DNA of 64,000 bases from Enterococcaceae bacterium (GCA_022649665.1 JALCOL010000010.1:25484-89483); one strand, 5' to 3'. Shown: positions 43,486 to 53,095, numbered from the stretch's first letter. Program-made: numbers and translations. Notes: generated by a model from the sequence alone, not told the origin.

Positions 43486-44373
43486 TTATGGGTTCAGGCA
43501 TTTGCCCGACTTGTCGAAATCATATTCTTTACCGTCAATACTCTGCCGGCCGGTGACCATGTGGCCATCTGGCTGGCTCAGATAATACCACGTGCCGCCT
43601 TTGTCCTTGAACCAACCTTGGGCCATCGACCCGTCTGCGCTCAAGTAATACCAAGTCGACCCCGACGGCAACCAGCCTTCGACCATTGCGCCGGATCCGT
43701 CCAAGTGATACCAGCGGCCGTTGATCAACTGCCAGCCGGTCACCATTGCCCCACTTGCGTCTGCATAATACCACTTGCCGCCGACTTGGAACCAACCGGT
43801 CTGCATATCGCCGACACCATTAAAGTGATACCATTTTTCGCCGACTTTCTGCCAAGATTCGATCGTCTTTTTACCGCTGATATAGTATTGCCACTGATTA
43901 TTATCATTTTTCCAGCCTGTGAATTCTTCGACTTCCGGTACGGCGCCTTCGTAACGGTACACGTACCAACCCATTGAATACGGTAATGTATTTTCGTTGT
44001 TCACTGTGACACCGTTATTGTCGTAGTTGCAATGAATGACATTTGTCCCGTCCACCGCCATGACGACATGACCACCCGCGCCCGCACTTTGACCCTTGTA
44101 GCCGAAAATCACAATGTCGCCGCGCTGCATGCTCCACTCCTGATTGGCTGCGATCAGCTTGTAACCATTTTGGATCAACCAATCATGCATGGATTCGGTG
44201 CTCACCACATAGCCCGCGTTGGTTGCGCCCGCATTGCGGAGCGAAATATAAATCGCGCCGCTGCAATCCGCGGTTCCGTCTGTACCGATCCGACTGCCCT
44301 CCATCGAATAGGTGATCCCTTGCGACCGCAAATAATACATATAATCGATTGCTTTATTGATGTCCACTGCCAT
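43486..44373 (-). CDS. prophage endolysin, Amidase_5 with choline-binding-type repeats
   Basis: 295-aa peptidoglycan hydrolase. The N-terminal domain (1-145) resembles the Pal endolysin of pneumococcal phage Dp-1 (Amidase_5, CHAP/NlpC-like): catalytic Cys in GTADCSGAIYISLRNAGA, WSMQRGDIVIFGYKG, catalytic His in GAGGHVVMAVDG, then NVIHCNYDNNGV. Residues about 155-290 hold some seven 20-residue cell-wall-binding repeats of the form GWxxxxGxWYYxxxxGxMxTG (GKWYYADASGAMVTG, GRWYHLDGSGAMVEG). It degrades the wall at lysis. Last gene of the late operon. Confidence 0.92.
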   Translation of the reverse strand: MAVDINKAIDYMYYLRSQGITYSMEGSRIGTDGTADCSGAIYISLRNAGATNAGYVVSTESMHDWLIQNGYKLIAANQEWSMQRGDIVIFGYKGQSAGAGGHVVMAVDGTNVIHCNYDNNGVTVNNENTLPYSMGWYVYRYEGAVPEVEEFTGWKNDNNQWQYYISGKKTIESWQKVGEKWYHFNGVGDMQTGWFQVGGKWYYADASGAMVTGWQLINGRWYHLDGSGAMVEGWLPSGSTWYYLSADGSMAQGWFKDKGGTWYYLSQPDGHMVTGRQSIDGKEYDFDKSGKCLNP

Positions 44374-44582
44374 TACTGGTCACTCTCCTTTTTATATTGC
44401 GATGAACTGATCATAAAGACTGTTCCTAAAAACGCCGCGACGGCCGAGATCGTTGTGACCGCTGAATCGGTCCAGCTCCAGCCATAAACTTTCCCCAGGG
44501 CCCCGATCAGTACCCCTAAAGCAGGCATGACGATCGCGATGATCCACTTGGCCATATCATATTGCTTATTTGATAATTTCAT
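44373..44582 (-). CDS. phage holin
   Basis: 69-aa membrane protein with two hydrophobic helices (WIIAIVMPALGVLIGALG, AVTTISAVAAFLGTVFMISS) joined by a short loop and a charged C-terminal tail (QYKKESDQ), the phi-LC3/phage_holin_1 type. It would form the membrane lesion that releases or activates the endolysin encoded next to it. The start is ATG 44582 with AAAGGA upstream. Confidence 0.88.
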   Translation of the reverse strand: MKLSNKQYDMAKWIIAIVMPALGVLIGALGKVYGWSWTDSAVTTISAVAAFLGTVFMISSSQYKKESDQ

Positions 44583-44597
44583 TCCTATCATCCTTTC

Positions 44598-44858
44598 CTA
44601 CACTTGAATTCGATTTAATTCCGCTTGCAGTTCATTGATTTTGATCTGCAGGCTCGCGAGTTCCACATTCATCTCATTGATCTTTTGCCAGGCCAGTTTT
44701 TCGCTTTTTACCGCCGCATCCCGTTCTGTTTTCATTTCACGGTAAAGCTTTTCGTACCCGTCCTGATCAAACTTAAGCTTGCTGAGCAAATAGGTCGTGA
44801 TCGCCGTGACGAGCGGCACGATGACTGTTGCCAAAGTCTTCAGCGTCTCCTCTTTCAT
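44598..44858 (-). CDS. phage lysis-module protein with one helix and coiled coil
   Basis: 86-aa protein: N-terminal transmembrane helix (VIVPLVTAITTYLLSKL) followed by a long charged coiled coil (WQKINEMNVELASLQIKINE, LQAELNRIQ), resembling the XhlA/hemolysin-type accessory lysis proteins, but with helix order reversed. The start is ATG 44858, which shares its A with the stop of the upstream gene; GGGAGGG precedes. Role in lysis inferred from position beside the holin. Confidence 0.75.
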   Translation of the reverse strand: MKEETLKTLATVIVPLVTAITTYLLSKLKFDQDGYEKLYREMKTERDAAVKSEKLAWQKINEMNVELASLQIKINELQAELNRIQV

Positions 44859-45226
44859 CAAAAGCCCTCCCCGCGGTACGCCAGCACCATGATCACTAGG
44901 CCCATCGCGAAGTTGCTCAACCACGGCATGTGAGTATTTGCTACGATACTATGGATCAGTTGATAGCTGGCCAAAAACATCATTAAAAAGCAGCCGACCG
45001 AAGCGATCCAAGCATGAGCGACCGGCGGCAGCTGCAGGAATACCCACGCCAAGAAACTGAGACCGCTGAAAACAAAAAAACCTCCGAAGAGGTTGCTGTT
45101 CGCGATCCAGGCTAAAGAAGGCGGCCACCAAAAATAATGATCCATTACGATGAGATAGATCCCAATGCCGATCAGATCCAATCCCACGATCAAATGAATT
45201 AGTCGATTTTTTATCAGATCCCCCAT
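44858..45226 (-). CDS. phage membrane protein, unknown function
   Basis: 122-aa protein with four predicted transmembrane helices (LIHLIVGLDLIGIGIYLIVM, NLFGGFFVFSGLSFLAWVFL, AWIASVGCFLMMFLASYQL, NFAMGLVIMVLAYRG). Not recognised as a named family. Between the baseplate and lysis genes, and coupled by stop-start overlap to the next lysis-module gene. Start ATG 45226 (a GTG three codons earlier is possible). Confidence 0.75.
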   Translation of the reverse strand: MGDLIKNRLIHLIVGLDLIGIGIYLIVMDHYFWWPPSLAWIANSNLFGGFFVFSGLSFLAWVFLQLPPVAHAWIASVGCFLMMFLASYQLIHSIVANTHMPWLSNFAMGLVIMVLAYRGEGF

Positions 45227-45244
45227 TCTCTTCACTTCCCTTTT

Positions 45245-46777
45245 TTATTTTCCAGACAGATATTTTACCGAGCCGTGAGGAGCATAAAGAACCACGCCCT
45301 TGCTGGAATTCACGTAAGATTTGAACTTTATAGTGTCTCCGCTGTTCAGCGAACGAACGGCATTGAGAGCTACCATTCCATTATCGATCCCATAAGCTCG
45401 CGCGCTTCCTGAAGCCTCCCCGTTAATGAACAGTATCACCGTGCAATAGGCTCCCCAATTGTGATTGTTTGGAAAACCCGCGCAGGCAGTAAAGCTGATA
45501 TTATAGTAGCCATTTTTCTGGATCAACAGGGTTTGAGTGTCTTTTGCCTTGACAGGGGAAGAAAAACTCGAAGAAAGAGAAGGGATGGAAAAGAAGCCTG
45601 AAAGAGCAATATCTGAATCAGATGTATAAGTTGGAGTATCACTTCCATTCCCAAATCCAATGCCGGTATTTTTCAAATAGAGCTCCGATAAAGCTTGCGG
45701 ATCAAAGGTTCCTTGCGCCCCTGTATCCCCTTTGGGACCCGCCGGACCTTGTAGACCCGTGTCTCCCTTAGGCCCTGTTGGACCTTGGGGACCTTGGATT
45801 CCAGGATCTCCTTTGTCCCCTTTTGGACCTCGGAGTTTTTCAACATTTGCGCTAAGCTCCGCCAAATGTTTTTCTTGTGTATCCAAACGCGTCCTGATTA
45901 GTGTTTCTTTGCCGTTCAGATCGGCTTCGGTAGTTGCGAATTCAGCTTTCAATATGACAATTTGTTTATCGCATTCCTCAATAGTGCTTTTTATATGTGT
46001 ACTTGCATTTTGAGATTCTGTATTGACCTTCCCTACATCTTCCGTGAGCTTTGTAGTTTGGGTCTGAATCGTCTTCAAGGTTGAAGAAGTGGCGGTTAGA
46101 TTCTCCCCAACTTTTTTTGTTTCTGTATTCAGCCGGGTTTGCTCTGCTGATAATATGGTTGTATCCGATTTTGCCTTGTCCAAGATTACTTTTGTAGCAG
46201 ACAAATCACCAGTGAGTGTGTTTAATTCTCCATCAGTTTTTGTAAATTTTTGGTCATATTCTTTAACCTTTTCGTCGGCATGTCCTGAAACTTTCTTATA
46301 TTCTTCGTTAATTTTGACAACATTTTCAGCACTGGCCTTTTTGACCTCTTCCAGCGCAGATTCGAAGCTTTGAAAATAGATCTCCTTTGCAGGAAGTGGA
46401 GCGGTGTCAATTGTTGAACGCGCCATAGTGAATTTCATGTTTTGCACATCGATTTTTTCTCCCGATTGAAGAACTACGTATAGGTCCATCATGACTGTCC
46501 CTTCATATCCGCGCATTTTCTCCGGGATAATATAAGAAACTTCCCCATCTTCAACAGATTCGATGTTCCCTACGTCTTCGACCATGCTTTCTCCGTATCG
46601 TAAGAGCACACGCACCGTTGCATTCCTCAGATCAATATTCCCTTCTAAGGCGGAGAGAGGAAATACAAATTTTTGAACATTGTGATCATATGACCATACC
46701 TGTGCCCTTAGGTCGATTTCACGTCGCGTTTTGCCAGAAATCACCAAGGGCTTAACGATTTCTTTGTAGTATGTCAT
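45245..46777 (-). CDS. phage baseplate upper protein (BppU type) with collagen-like segment
   Basis: 510 aa. The N-terminal 130 residues match BppU (VISGKTRREIDLRAQVWSYD, NIDLRNATVRVLLRYGESM, MRGYEGTVMMDLYVVLQSGE), which anchors receptor-binding proteins to the tail baseplate. Residues about 135-310 are a long coiled coil (EVKKASAENVVKINEEYKK). A collagen-like Gly-X-Y run follows (GPKGDKGDPGIQGPQGPTG and onward, about 40 residues), then a beta-rich C-terminal head (residues about 365-510) that probably contacts the host. Overlaps the small gene upstream by 4 bp. Confidence 0.85.
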   Translation of the reverse strand: MTYYKEIVKPLVISGKTRREIDLRAQVWSYDHNVQKFVFPLSALEGNIDLRNATVRVLLRYGESMVEDVGNIESVEDGEVSYIIPEKMRGYEGTVMMDLYVVLQSGEKIDVQNMKFTMARSTIDTAPLPAKEIYFQSFESALEEVKKASAENVVKINEEYKKVSGHADEKVKEYDQKFTKTDGELNTLTGDLSATKVILDKAKSDTTILSAEQTRLNTETKKVGENLTATSSTLKTIQTQTTKLTEDVGKVNTESQNASTHIKSTIEECDKQIVILKAEFATTEADLNGKETLIRTRLDTQEKHLAELSANVEKLRGPKGDKGDPGIQGPQGPTGPKGDTGLQGPAGPKGDTGAQGTFDPQALSELYLKNTGIGFGNGSDTPTYTSDSDIALSGFFSIPSLSSSFSSPVKAKDTQTLLIQKNGYYNISFTACAGFPNNHNWGAYCTVILFINGEASGSARAYGIDNGMVALNAVRSLNSGDTIKFKSYVNSSKGVVLYAPHGSVKYLSGK

Positions 46778-46938
46778 AAAGAGTCAGTTCCTTTGTCTTT
46801 TTCTGTAGCCTTCACTTGTTCTAATTGCTCACTTTGTTCTCCGTTGATCACTTCCAGCTTGGCATTCTCTAATTCCAGAATAGTGATCCGCTGTAACAGC
46901 TTCTCGATCATTTTTCCTGCGTCTATTTCAGTGTTCAT
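46774..46938 (-). CDS. small phage coiled-coil protein, 54 aa
   Basis: 54-aa ORF beginning M-N-T-E-I-D-A-G-K and containing KLLQRITILELENAKLEV, a single amphipathic helix. Its ATG overlaps the stop of the tail endopeptidase gene (ATGA) and its own stop overlaps the start of BppU (ATGA), with GAGGGGG as ribosome-binding site, so it is very likely translated by coupling. Function unknown; a tail/baseplate chaperone or spacer is possible. Confidence 0.72.
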   Translation of the reverse strand: MNTEIDAGKMIEKLLQRITILELENAKLEVINGEQSEQLEQVKATEKDKGTDSL

Positions 46939-49610
46939 ATCATTTCCCCCTCGATAAGGTTTAGATTTGTAAATTCTTGCTTGACTTGGTCATTGTTGTA
47001 CTCTTGTTTAACGAGCCGGTCATTTTCATATCCTCGGCGCTTTGCTTTGATCTCCCAGACAAATCGCGCAAGTGGCGTGTCTGAACGGACCAAAAATTGA
47101 TCTGAGCGAAAATCGGCGATCCAAAAATGTGCGTTGTCGTAAGGCTGCAGAAAAACTTCATAGGGAATATCGGTATTAACAGTATCGGAAAACAGCGTTT
47201 CGATTGGGACCCATGCTTCGCCATTTTCATTTGTTTGGCTGCGTCCCATATCGCCAAGATAGCTCTCAGCCATTTCATATGCTGGCGTAGCGCGTACCCC
47301 GTCACGCGTGACATGAATGGCATTTTTTTCGCCGACTACATTCAAATTTTGGATGGCCATCAACGGCTTCTCAACCGATCCGCCAACGGCTAACCCCATG
47401 CTTCCCCAATTCCAAGCACTTTCGTTCGCGTCATTGCATACACGGACAGAAAACGGATTGGCTCCCGAACAGCGGATCGCTGTTCCGTTGGGTTCGGCGG
47501 TTGTCCAGTAGGGGCCGTATGACCCAAACGTATACCCATTTCTATTGCGGAAAGTAAATTTTCCTTTATCCATTTCCATCGTCCCAAAGGTATCGGAAGC
47601 GATGATTTTTGATCCGGAGATCGTGCCGTTCTTAAGCACAAAGGTCCCGCCATTCAGATCTAGATAGCTCTGACCATCCGTTGTGGCGATGCGTCCTTTA
47701 TTCATACTGACATACCCCGTCCCTAAATCGATCGATAGATTCGGTCCCTCTAATTTGATCGTTCGGAGGATACCCGCGGTGATCCGGCTGGCGTCGATAT
47801 CGATTGCCTTCAGCTTTGTCAAATAGGCATTGTTTGCGAACAGATCATTTACAAAAGAAGTGCTTGCTGTCAGATTTTTAATGAAGGCGGTACTGGATAC
47901 CAGCTTTTCAAAGAATCCTTGAGCCGCGAATACCTTATCGATCAGCGCATTATCTACTTTGATAAATTTTGAAGTGATCGTTTCGGCGGACAGCCCACTC
48001 GTAACGATTTGGGTGATATTCGCCGTGACTGCTTTTAAGGAATTGGCATTGAGATTCGTAATGAAAGCGTCCGCCCCGTATAACTGATCGATCCACGCTT
48101 TATTGATCAGACTGTCTGGCAGTTTGGTAAGTTTTCCGTCCAAGTCATTCTTCACCTGATTGAGGTTTCTGCTCCAAGTCTCAGAGGCAGAAGTAACTTT
48201 CTGCTCAGTATTATTCACAGCACGCTCGTAAGCGGCTTCCGCATCCTGCTGCCCCTTTTTCGCTTCCTCTAATGCCTCTGTCACTTGCTGATCCAGGTCT
48301 GCGAGTGTTTTGGTGGACATGATCAACTTCCAGATGATCCCGTCCCATTGCAGCATGTCGGTGAACTCGCTGTTCGGCCGGTACCACAGATCTCCGAGAC
48401 GGGTCGCTTTTGGTTCTCCGAGCCCATTCTCTCCAAATAGTCCGTAGAAAGTCGTATTTTTCCCGTTCGCCGAAGTCATTGCATAATTGGTCATGGTCTC
48501 CACTTCTTTGATTTGGGACTGCTGATCATTGATGATCGACGAAAGAGAAGAACGCTTCTCACCGATCTCAAGCTCATCGTACTTTTCCAACAAGACATTC
48601 CAAACCGTTTTGACCACTTGCGAGACCGTCTCTACACCCAGCTTTGGATATAAAACGCGGACATCATCGCATAAATTGATCCGTTCCAAAATAGCGACGT
48701 CCGCATAATCTGCTGTTTTTGAAAGATCTAAAAAAGAAACTTTGATCGATACTTTAGGAACGCCGATCTGATTGCTTTTGATATAAGCAGCAGCGAGGTC
48801 CGCCAATTTTTCGGCAGTCGGCTTCTCCTCGTTTGTAAATTCTTGTGAGAAATCGACCGGCAGGGCTTTGCGGTTCGGAAAACTCTTCCAATTCTGTGCA
48901 TCCACAAAGTAGCCTGGGATCGTAATGAGCTGTTCTTCTCCGTTGCTTGGCTTGAAGATCGCGTAGGGATAGATAGAAGTATAGGTATCAGCGATATTCC
49001 TCTCCTGCTCAAAATCAGTGATATTCCGGCCGTAAGCAATCAAGGTTTGAGCAGTCGTTCCCCGTTTTTGATGCAAAAGGATCTGATAATTATCGAATTC
49101 ATACTCGCCGCCCCATCGATCTAGAATCGATCCGCGCACTCCGCCCAGCGCTTGACGGGCGTTTTGAACTTTATCGATCCGCCAGGAGGTCTTGCTGATC
49201 GTCTGGACATCTGATCCAACAGACAGCGGATTTTCATCCGTGATCGCATTCTTCCATGCCATCAAAGCAGAAAGTCCGTTTCCAGCGGCTGAAGCTTCCG
49301 GCCGGAGCGAAAGCTCCTGCGTGATATAGCTGACATGTTCTGCATAGATCGCTGCGGTGCCGTCATGCTGATCAACGATTCGTTTGATTCGGAATCGCTG
49401 ATCCTTCAGCTTATGTCCCGCATCGGCTTTGATGACCCCGTTCTCTTGGATCTGCGGATAGATTACTTCATCGATCAGCACGGTCCCCTCAAAAACAAAA
49501 CTGCCATTACGTTCTTCCGTAACCGCAGCTTTCAGTGCATTTGTCAGCGGACCTAGGCCCAGCGTAGAAAAATCATTTGCATTTTGTTCATAAAGAATCG
49601 GATAATTCAT
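46935..49610 (-). CDS. phage tail protein / prophage endopeptidase (Tal type)
   Basis: 891 aa. The N-terminal third matches the Prophage_tail (gp18/Tal) fold that closes the tail tip (PILYEQNANDFSTLGLGPLT, RFRIKRIVDQHDGTAAIYAE, NARQALGGVRGSILDRWGGE). Residues about 450-480 are a coiled coil (LEEAKKGQQDAEAAYERA), followed by a long series of short hydrophobic repeats (FFEKLVSSTAFIKNLTAST and similar) typical of tail-tip spikes, and a beta-rich C-terminus. Start ATG 49610 overlaps the stop of the distal tail gene. Confidence 0.87.
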   Translation of the reverse strand: MNYPILYEQNANDFSTLGLGPLTNALKAAVTEERNGSFVFEGTVLIDEVIYPQIQENGVIKADAGHKLKDQRFRIKRIVDQHDGTAAIYAEHVSYITQELSLRPEASAAGNGLSALMAWKNAITDENPLSVGSDVQTISKTSWRIDKVQNARQALGGVRGSILDRWGGEYEFDNYQILLHQKRGTTAQTLIAYGRNITDFEQERNIADTYTSIYPYAIFKPSNGEEQLITIPGYFVDAQNWKSFPNRKALPVDFSQEFTNEEKPTAEKLADLAAAYIKSNQIGVPKVSIKVSFLDLSKTADYADVAILERINLCDDVRVLYPKLGVETVSQVVKTVWNVLLEKYDELEIGEKRSSLSSIINDQQSQIKEVETMTNYAMTSANGKNTTFYGLFGENGLGEPKATRLGDLWYRPNSEFTDMLQWDGIIWKLIMSTKTLADLDQQVTEALEEAKKGQQDAEAAYERAVNNTEQKVTSASETWSRNLNQVKNDLDGKLTKLPDSLINKAWIDQLYGADAFITNLNANSLKAVTANITQIVTSGLSAETITSKFIKVDNALIDKVFAAQGFFEKLVSSTAFIKNLTASTSFVNDLFANNAYLTKLKAIDIDASRITAGILRTIKLEGPNLSIDLGTGYVSMNKGRIATTDGQSYLDLNGGTFVLKNGTISGSKIIASDTFGTMEMDKGKFTFRNRNGYTFGSYGPYWTTAEPNGTAIRCSGANPFSVRVCNDANESAWNWGSMGLAVGGSVEKPLMAIQNLNVVGEKNAIHVTRDGVRATPAYEMAESYLGDMGRSQTNENGEAWVPIETLFSDTVNTDIPYEVFLQPYDNAHFWIADFRSDQFLVRSDTPLARFVWEIKAKRRGYENDRLVKQEYNNDQVKQEFTNLNLIEGEMI

Positions 49611-50329
49611 AGAATCATCTCCCAACGCGGCAAAATCTTCAGCTCGCTGACTGTTCCGGTGATCGTAATTTCTTGCCGGCCGGAATGGATCAAAGGCAGC
49701 GGATAGCTGACCACTTTCCCCCAGGCTGGGGTTGCGCCGTCAAGCGTCGTCGCGGTCTGATATAAAGAATCGACGATCACCCCTTGATCGACTTTCAGAA
49801 GTCTGAGCTCTTCGCTGCCGATTTTAATAATGATATTTCCTTGCCCTTTGACCGAGAACCGCGGATAGGCAGCCCAATGCGTCGGATTCGTCAAGGCCTC
49901 CCCCGATTGGATCGTCTTTTCCCTTAATCCTGTTTGCAGAAATTTATAGGGCTTCATCGTGAAATTTAAGACACATTTCCCGTAGTAGGAAACGATACGG
50001 TCAAAGCTGTATTCGCCGGCGTAGATCGCGCGATAAACATAATCCGGGTCGCCGTCAAAATACAGATCATGCCAAAGACAGTCTTTTTTGACCCAGTTCG
50101 AAACGTCATTCGCAATCTCTTCAACAGTCAAACCACTGGGAAGGACCACCCGAAAAGGGAAGGACATGGAAACATTGTTCAACGAATCATCCCCCGTTCG
50201 AACTTCGCCGTTTTGGCCATCGATTTTTTGAAAGGAACCATTTCGCCCAGGACTTGGAAAAGCCAGATCTTTTTCGAGATGAAGATAAAAATCATCAGAT
50301 CTGGAACCGTTAAATTCAATAAAACTCAT
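49607..50329 (-). CDS. distal tail protein (Dit)
   Basis: 240-aa distal tail protein, the hub between tail tube and baseplate: N-terminal DFYLHLEKDLAFPSPGRN, VEEIANDVSNWVKKDCLWHD, DPDYVYRAIYAGEYSFDRIV and the C-terminal galectin-like part (GQGNIIIKIGSEELRL). Matches the siphovirus tail component family (Sipho_tail). Start-stop overlap with the tape-measure gene (ATGA). Confidence 0.9.
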   Translation of the reverse strand: MSFIEFNGSRSDDFYLHLEKDLAFPSPGRNGSFQKIDGQNGEVRTGDDSLNNVSMSFPFRVVLPSGLTVEEIANDVSNWVKKDCLWHDLYFDGDPDYVYRAIYAGEYSFDRIVSYYGKCVLNFTMKPYKFLQTGLREKTIQSGEALTNPTHWAAYPRFSVKGQGNIIIKIGSEELRLLKVDQGVIVDSLYQTATTLDGATPAWGKVVSYPLPLIHSGRQEITITGTVSELKILPRWEMIL

Positions 50330-52515
50330 GCCATTCCGCCCCTTTCATCGATATTTGTGAGCCAAGCCATCTCTTGCATCGTTTTCCGGATATCCTCTTT
50401 TCCGCTCCAATTCACATTCATCGTGATCTGCGGCTGGTTATTGATTGTTCGCGTACTGTTTGAATTGTTGATGATTTGCTGAGAAGCATTTCCTTGAGTC
50501 ACTCCAATCCGATCTTCTGCCGATTGAAATCTATTAGCGAGACTTCCCGCCATCCCTGAAACAGTTTTTTGTACTCCTTTAAAACTATCTTGCAGTCCCT
50601 TGTTGAGTCCCCACATGATAGATCCACCATTATCGATCAGCAGTTTTCTATCATAACTGATGGGGCCCTTATGGCTCTTGATCCAGCTGCCGATTCCGCC
50701 AATAAAACTTTTTACATTCTCATAGGCGGAGCGCAAGCCGCGAAGAAATCCGTCGATAATCGCTCGACCAGCACTGAAGAGATCAATGTTACTCAAAGAA
50801 CTGAAATAACCTTTAATTGATCCAATTACATTACTTACGATATTTCGTGCCCCTTCAATCGTATTCGAAATCGTATTTTTGATTCCGTTCCAAATACTGC
50901 TCACTACTGCGGAAACCGCATTGAAAACACTTGAAATCGTTGTTTGAATCCCGCTAATAGCACTAGTCACAACACTTGTGATTGCCCCCCAAATTGAAGA
51001 GAAAAATGAACTGATTCCATTCCATACTCCACTAATAATGCTTGCGACGGCAGTAAATCCAGCGGAGACAATTGAGCTAATTCCGCTGATCGTAGTTGAA
51101 AATATATTTTGAATTCCAACCCAGAGTCCCGAAAAGAATGAACTGATTCCGTTCCAAACTGAACTGATTGTGCCTGTGATCGTTGTCCAAGCATTGGTTA
51201 ACCATGCGCCGATTGCTGTCACCACAGAAGTGAATGTCTGCTGAATCCCTGTCCAAACCCCCGTGAAAAAGGCGGAAATATCTGTCCAAGCGGCTTTCAA
51301 CCATGTAAAGAAAGTTGAAAGAATTTGACGACCGGTTTCAGTTTGAGTGAAGAAGTAAATCAATCCCGCAGTCAGTGCGACAACAGCTCCGATAATTAGC
51401 ACAAATGGGTTAGCGCCCATCACAACATTAAATGCTGCAACGACTCCCTTCCCTGCAGAGATGGCTGTGTTGAAATTTTTAATCACATTAACAACATTAG
51501 TAATAATGCTTAAGGTTTTAAACGCAGCCACGGCTATGCCGATACCAATGGCCAACGCCTTGAATACTTCCGCATGTTTCCCGATAAATTCCAGAGCTTT
51601 TACCAAAACATTGATGGCTCCAACGATGCCATTGCTCAAGTCGCTAATGATTTGCGTCATGCGCTCTTTACCGATACTATCGATGACTTTTTGGATTCCG
51701 CTTACGATATTAGCTTGAAGAGAGCCAATCGCCCCCTCGAAGGTAGTAGTAGCAGTTGCAGCCTCTTTTGCCGCACTGTCCATCCCCAGGTTAGAAATCG
51801 CTTGGTTAAATTCATCCGCGCTGATTTCCCCTTTTTCCATTGCTTCACGAAAATTTCCAGTGTAGGCACCATTTTTCCTCATCTCTTCCTGCAACATGCC
51901 GCTTGCCCCAGGAATTGCATCTGCTAATTGATTCCAATTTTCTGTTGTAAGTTTCCCCGCCCCAGCAGTTTGCGTTAAAACCATGGCAACACTTTTAAAA
52001 GTATCTTTGTTTCCACCAGCTACCGCATTTAAGTTTCCAGCAGCTTGAGTTAATCCTGTATAATCTTTAATCCCATTTGCGGCTAGCTGAGCGGTCGTAT
52101 TCGCTACATCCGTTAAATCATACACCGTATCATCCGCATATTTTTTTACGGATTTAGAGGCCTTATCGATATCTCCTTGATTAAAACCAGCGAACTTCAT
52201 AGTTGACTTGAATTTGTCCATCGCATCGCTGGCGCTTGCAGCTTCAGAGATCAATCCGCCGATTCCACCTGTTAAAGTTTGGACAGCAGAGGAAGCCGCT
52301 CCGGCAATTGCACCAAACGAAAGTTTATCGCGAAAAGTCCCTAACAAATTATTTGCTTTTTGCCCTTCTTGGGAAAATCCAGTAAATATATCTTTCAACT
52401 TTGACTGCTTTCCTGTATTTGAAGTTTCTTGAATCTTCTCTTTTAGTTCCCCTACCGTTGCAACAGCTTGTCTCCCATCCGCCTCAATAATAAGTTTAAC
52501 TGTCCCATCCGCCAT
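50326..52515 (-). CDS. tail tape measure protein
   Basis: 729-aa tape measure protein that sets tail length. N-terminal tape-measure domain (FNQGDIDKASKSVKKYADDT, VAMVLTQTAGAGKLTTENWN, ADAIPGASGMLQEEMRKNG), hydrophobic helices (AIGIGIAVAAFKTLSIITNV, LIIGAVVALTAGLIYFFT), then about twelve Trp-containing repeats (VWNGISSFFSGLWVGI type) and a C-terminal Ser/Asn-rich tail. The start is ATG 52515 behind GAGGAGG, overlapping the Gp15 gene by 20 bp. Confidence 0.92.
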   Translation of the reverse strand: MADGTVKLIIEADGRQAVATVGELKEKIQETSNTGKQSKLKDIFTGFSQEGQKANNLLGTFRDKLSFGAIAGAASSAVQTLTGGIGGLISEAASASDAMDKFKSTMKFAGFNQGDIDKASKSVKKYADDTVYDLTDVANTTAQLAANGIKDYTGLTQAAGNLNAVAGGNKDTFKSVAMVLTQTAGAGKLTTENWNQLADAIPGASGMLQEEMRKNGAYTGNFREAMEKGEISADEFNQAISNLGMDSAAKEAATATTTFEGAIGSLQANIVSGIQKVIDSIGKERMTQIISDLSNGIVGAINVLVKALEFIGKHAEVFKALAIGIGIAVAAFKTLSIITNVVNVIKNFNTAISAGKGVVAAFNVVMGANPFVLIIGAVVALTAGLIYFFTQTETGRQILSTFFTWLKAAWTDISAFFTGVWTGIQQTFTSVVTAIGAWLTNAWTTITGTISSVWNGISSFFSGLWVGIQNIFSTTISGISSIVSAGFTAVASIISGVWNGISSFFSSIWGAITSVVTSAISGIQTTISSVFNAVSAVVSSIWNGIKNTISNTIEGARNIVSNVIGSIKGYFSSLSNIDLFSAGRAIIDGFLRGLRSAYENVKSFIGGIGSWIKSHKGPISYDRKLLIDNGGSIMWGLNKGLQDSFKGVQKTVSGMAGSLANRFQSAEDRIGVTQGNASQQIINNSNSTRTINNQPQITMNVNWSGKEDIRKTMQEMAWLTNIDERGGMA

Positions 52516-53083
52516 CTTCCTCGCCTCCTCCCTCATCTAATCCAGGCAGCGCAAACAATTGTTTCTGTTTCCGAATCGTTTTCTTTTGTTCTTTGTCTTT
52601 GATCTCCGCAAGATCAGTAGCACGAATCTGCCGAATATAGCAAAATCTAGTATCTTCCGGTAATCCATCGAGCATTGCTATAAATTTAAACCAGTGCAAT
52701 TTCCCTCTTTCTTTCAACAAATCGATTTGATAAGTTTGCCAAAAAGCTGCAAAAATCAAGCTAGCATCAAAAGAAAAATCAAAATCAGGCTTTTGCTTTG
52801 GACGCGGCATTGGATTACCATTCAGATCCACCTTTTTAGCAGTTGAATTACGGCTGAAAAGCAACTGATCGATCAAGTTGTACAGTTCCACCCAAATTCT
52901 CTTTCTTGGAAGAGGGCCAATAATCAAAAAAGACAGATAAACTTCGAGTTTATCCGTCACATTTAGTTCTTTATCCCTCAACGCGTCATAAGCGGTCAGC
53001 ACATTATCAAAAGACAAATTGAGTTGATAGCAACTTTTTCCAAATTGTAACCTTTCGACTAAATCTTCATTCAGGCGAAGCAT
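52496..53083 (-). CDS. bacteriophage Gp15-family tail assembly protein
   Basis: 195-aa Gp15-like protein: YQLNLSFDNVLTAYDALRDK, VYLSFLIIGPLP, DASLIFAAFWQTYQIDLLKE, LHWFKFIAMLDGLPEDTRFC and a Lys-rich C-terminus. Sits in the place of the second tail assembly chaperone, between the first chaperone and the tape measure. It has its own ATG with GGTGGGC upstream; I did not find a slippery site joining it to the gene before. Confidence 0.85.
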   Translation of the reverse strand: MLRLNEDLVERLQFGKSCYQLNLSFDNVLTAYDALRDKELNVTDKLEVYLSFLIIGPLPRKRIWVELYNLIDQLLFSRNSTAKKVDLNGNPMPRPKQKPDFDFSFDASLIFAAFWQTYQIDLLKERGKLHWFKFIAMLDGLPEDTRFCYIRQIRATDLAEIKDKEQKKTIRKQKQLFALPGLDEGGGEEDGGWDS

Positions 53084-53095
53084 CTGCCCACCTCG

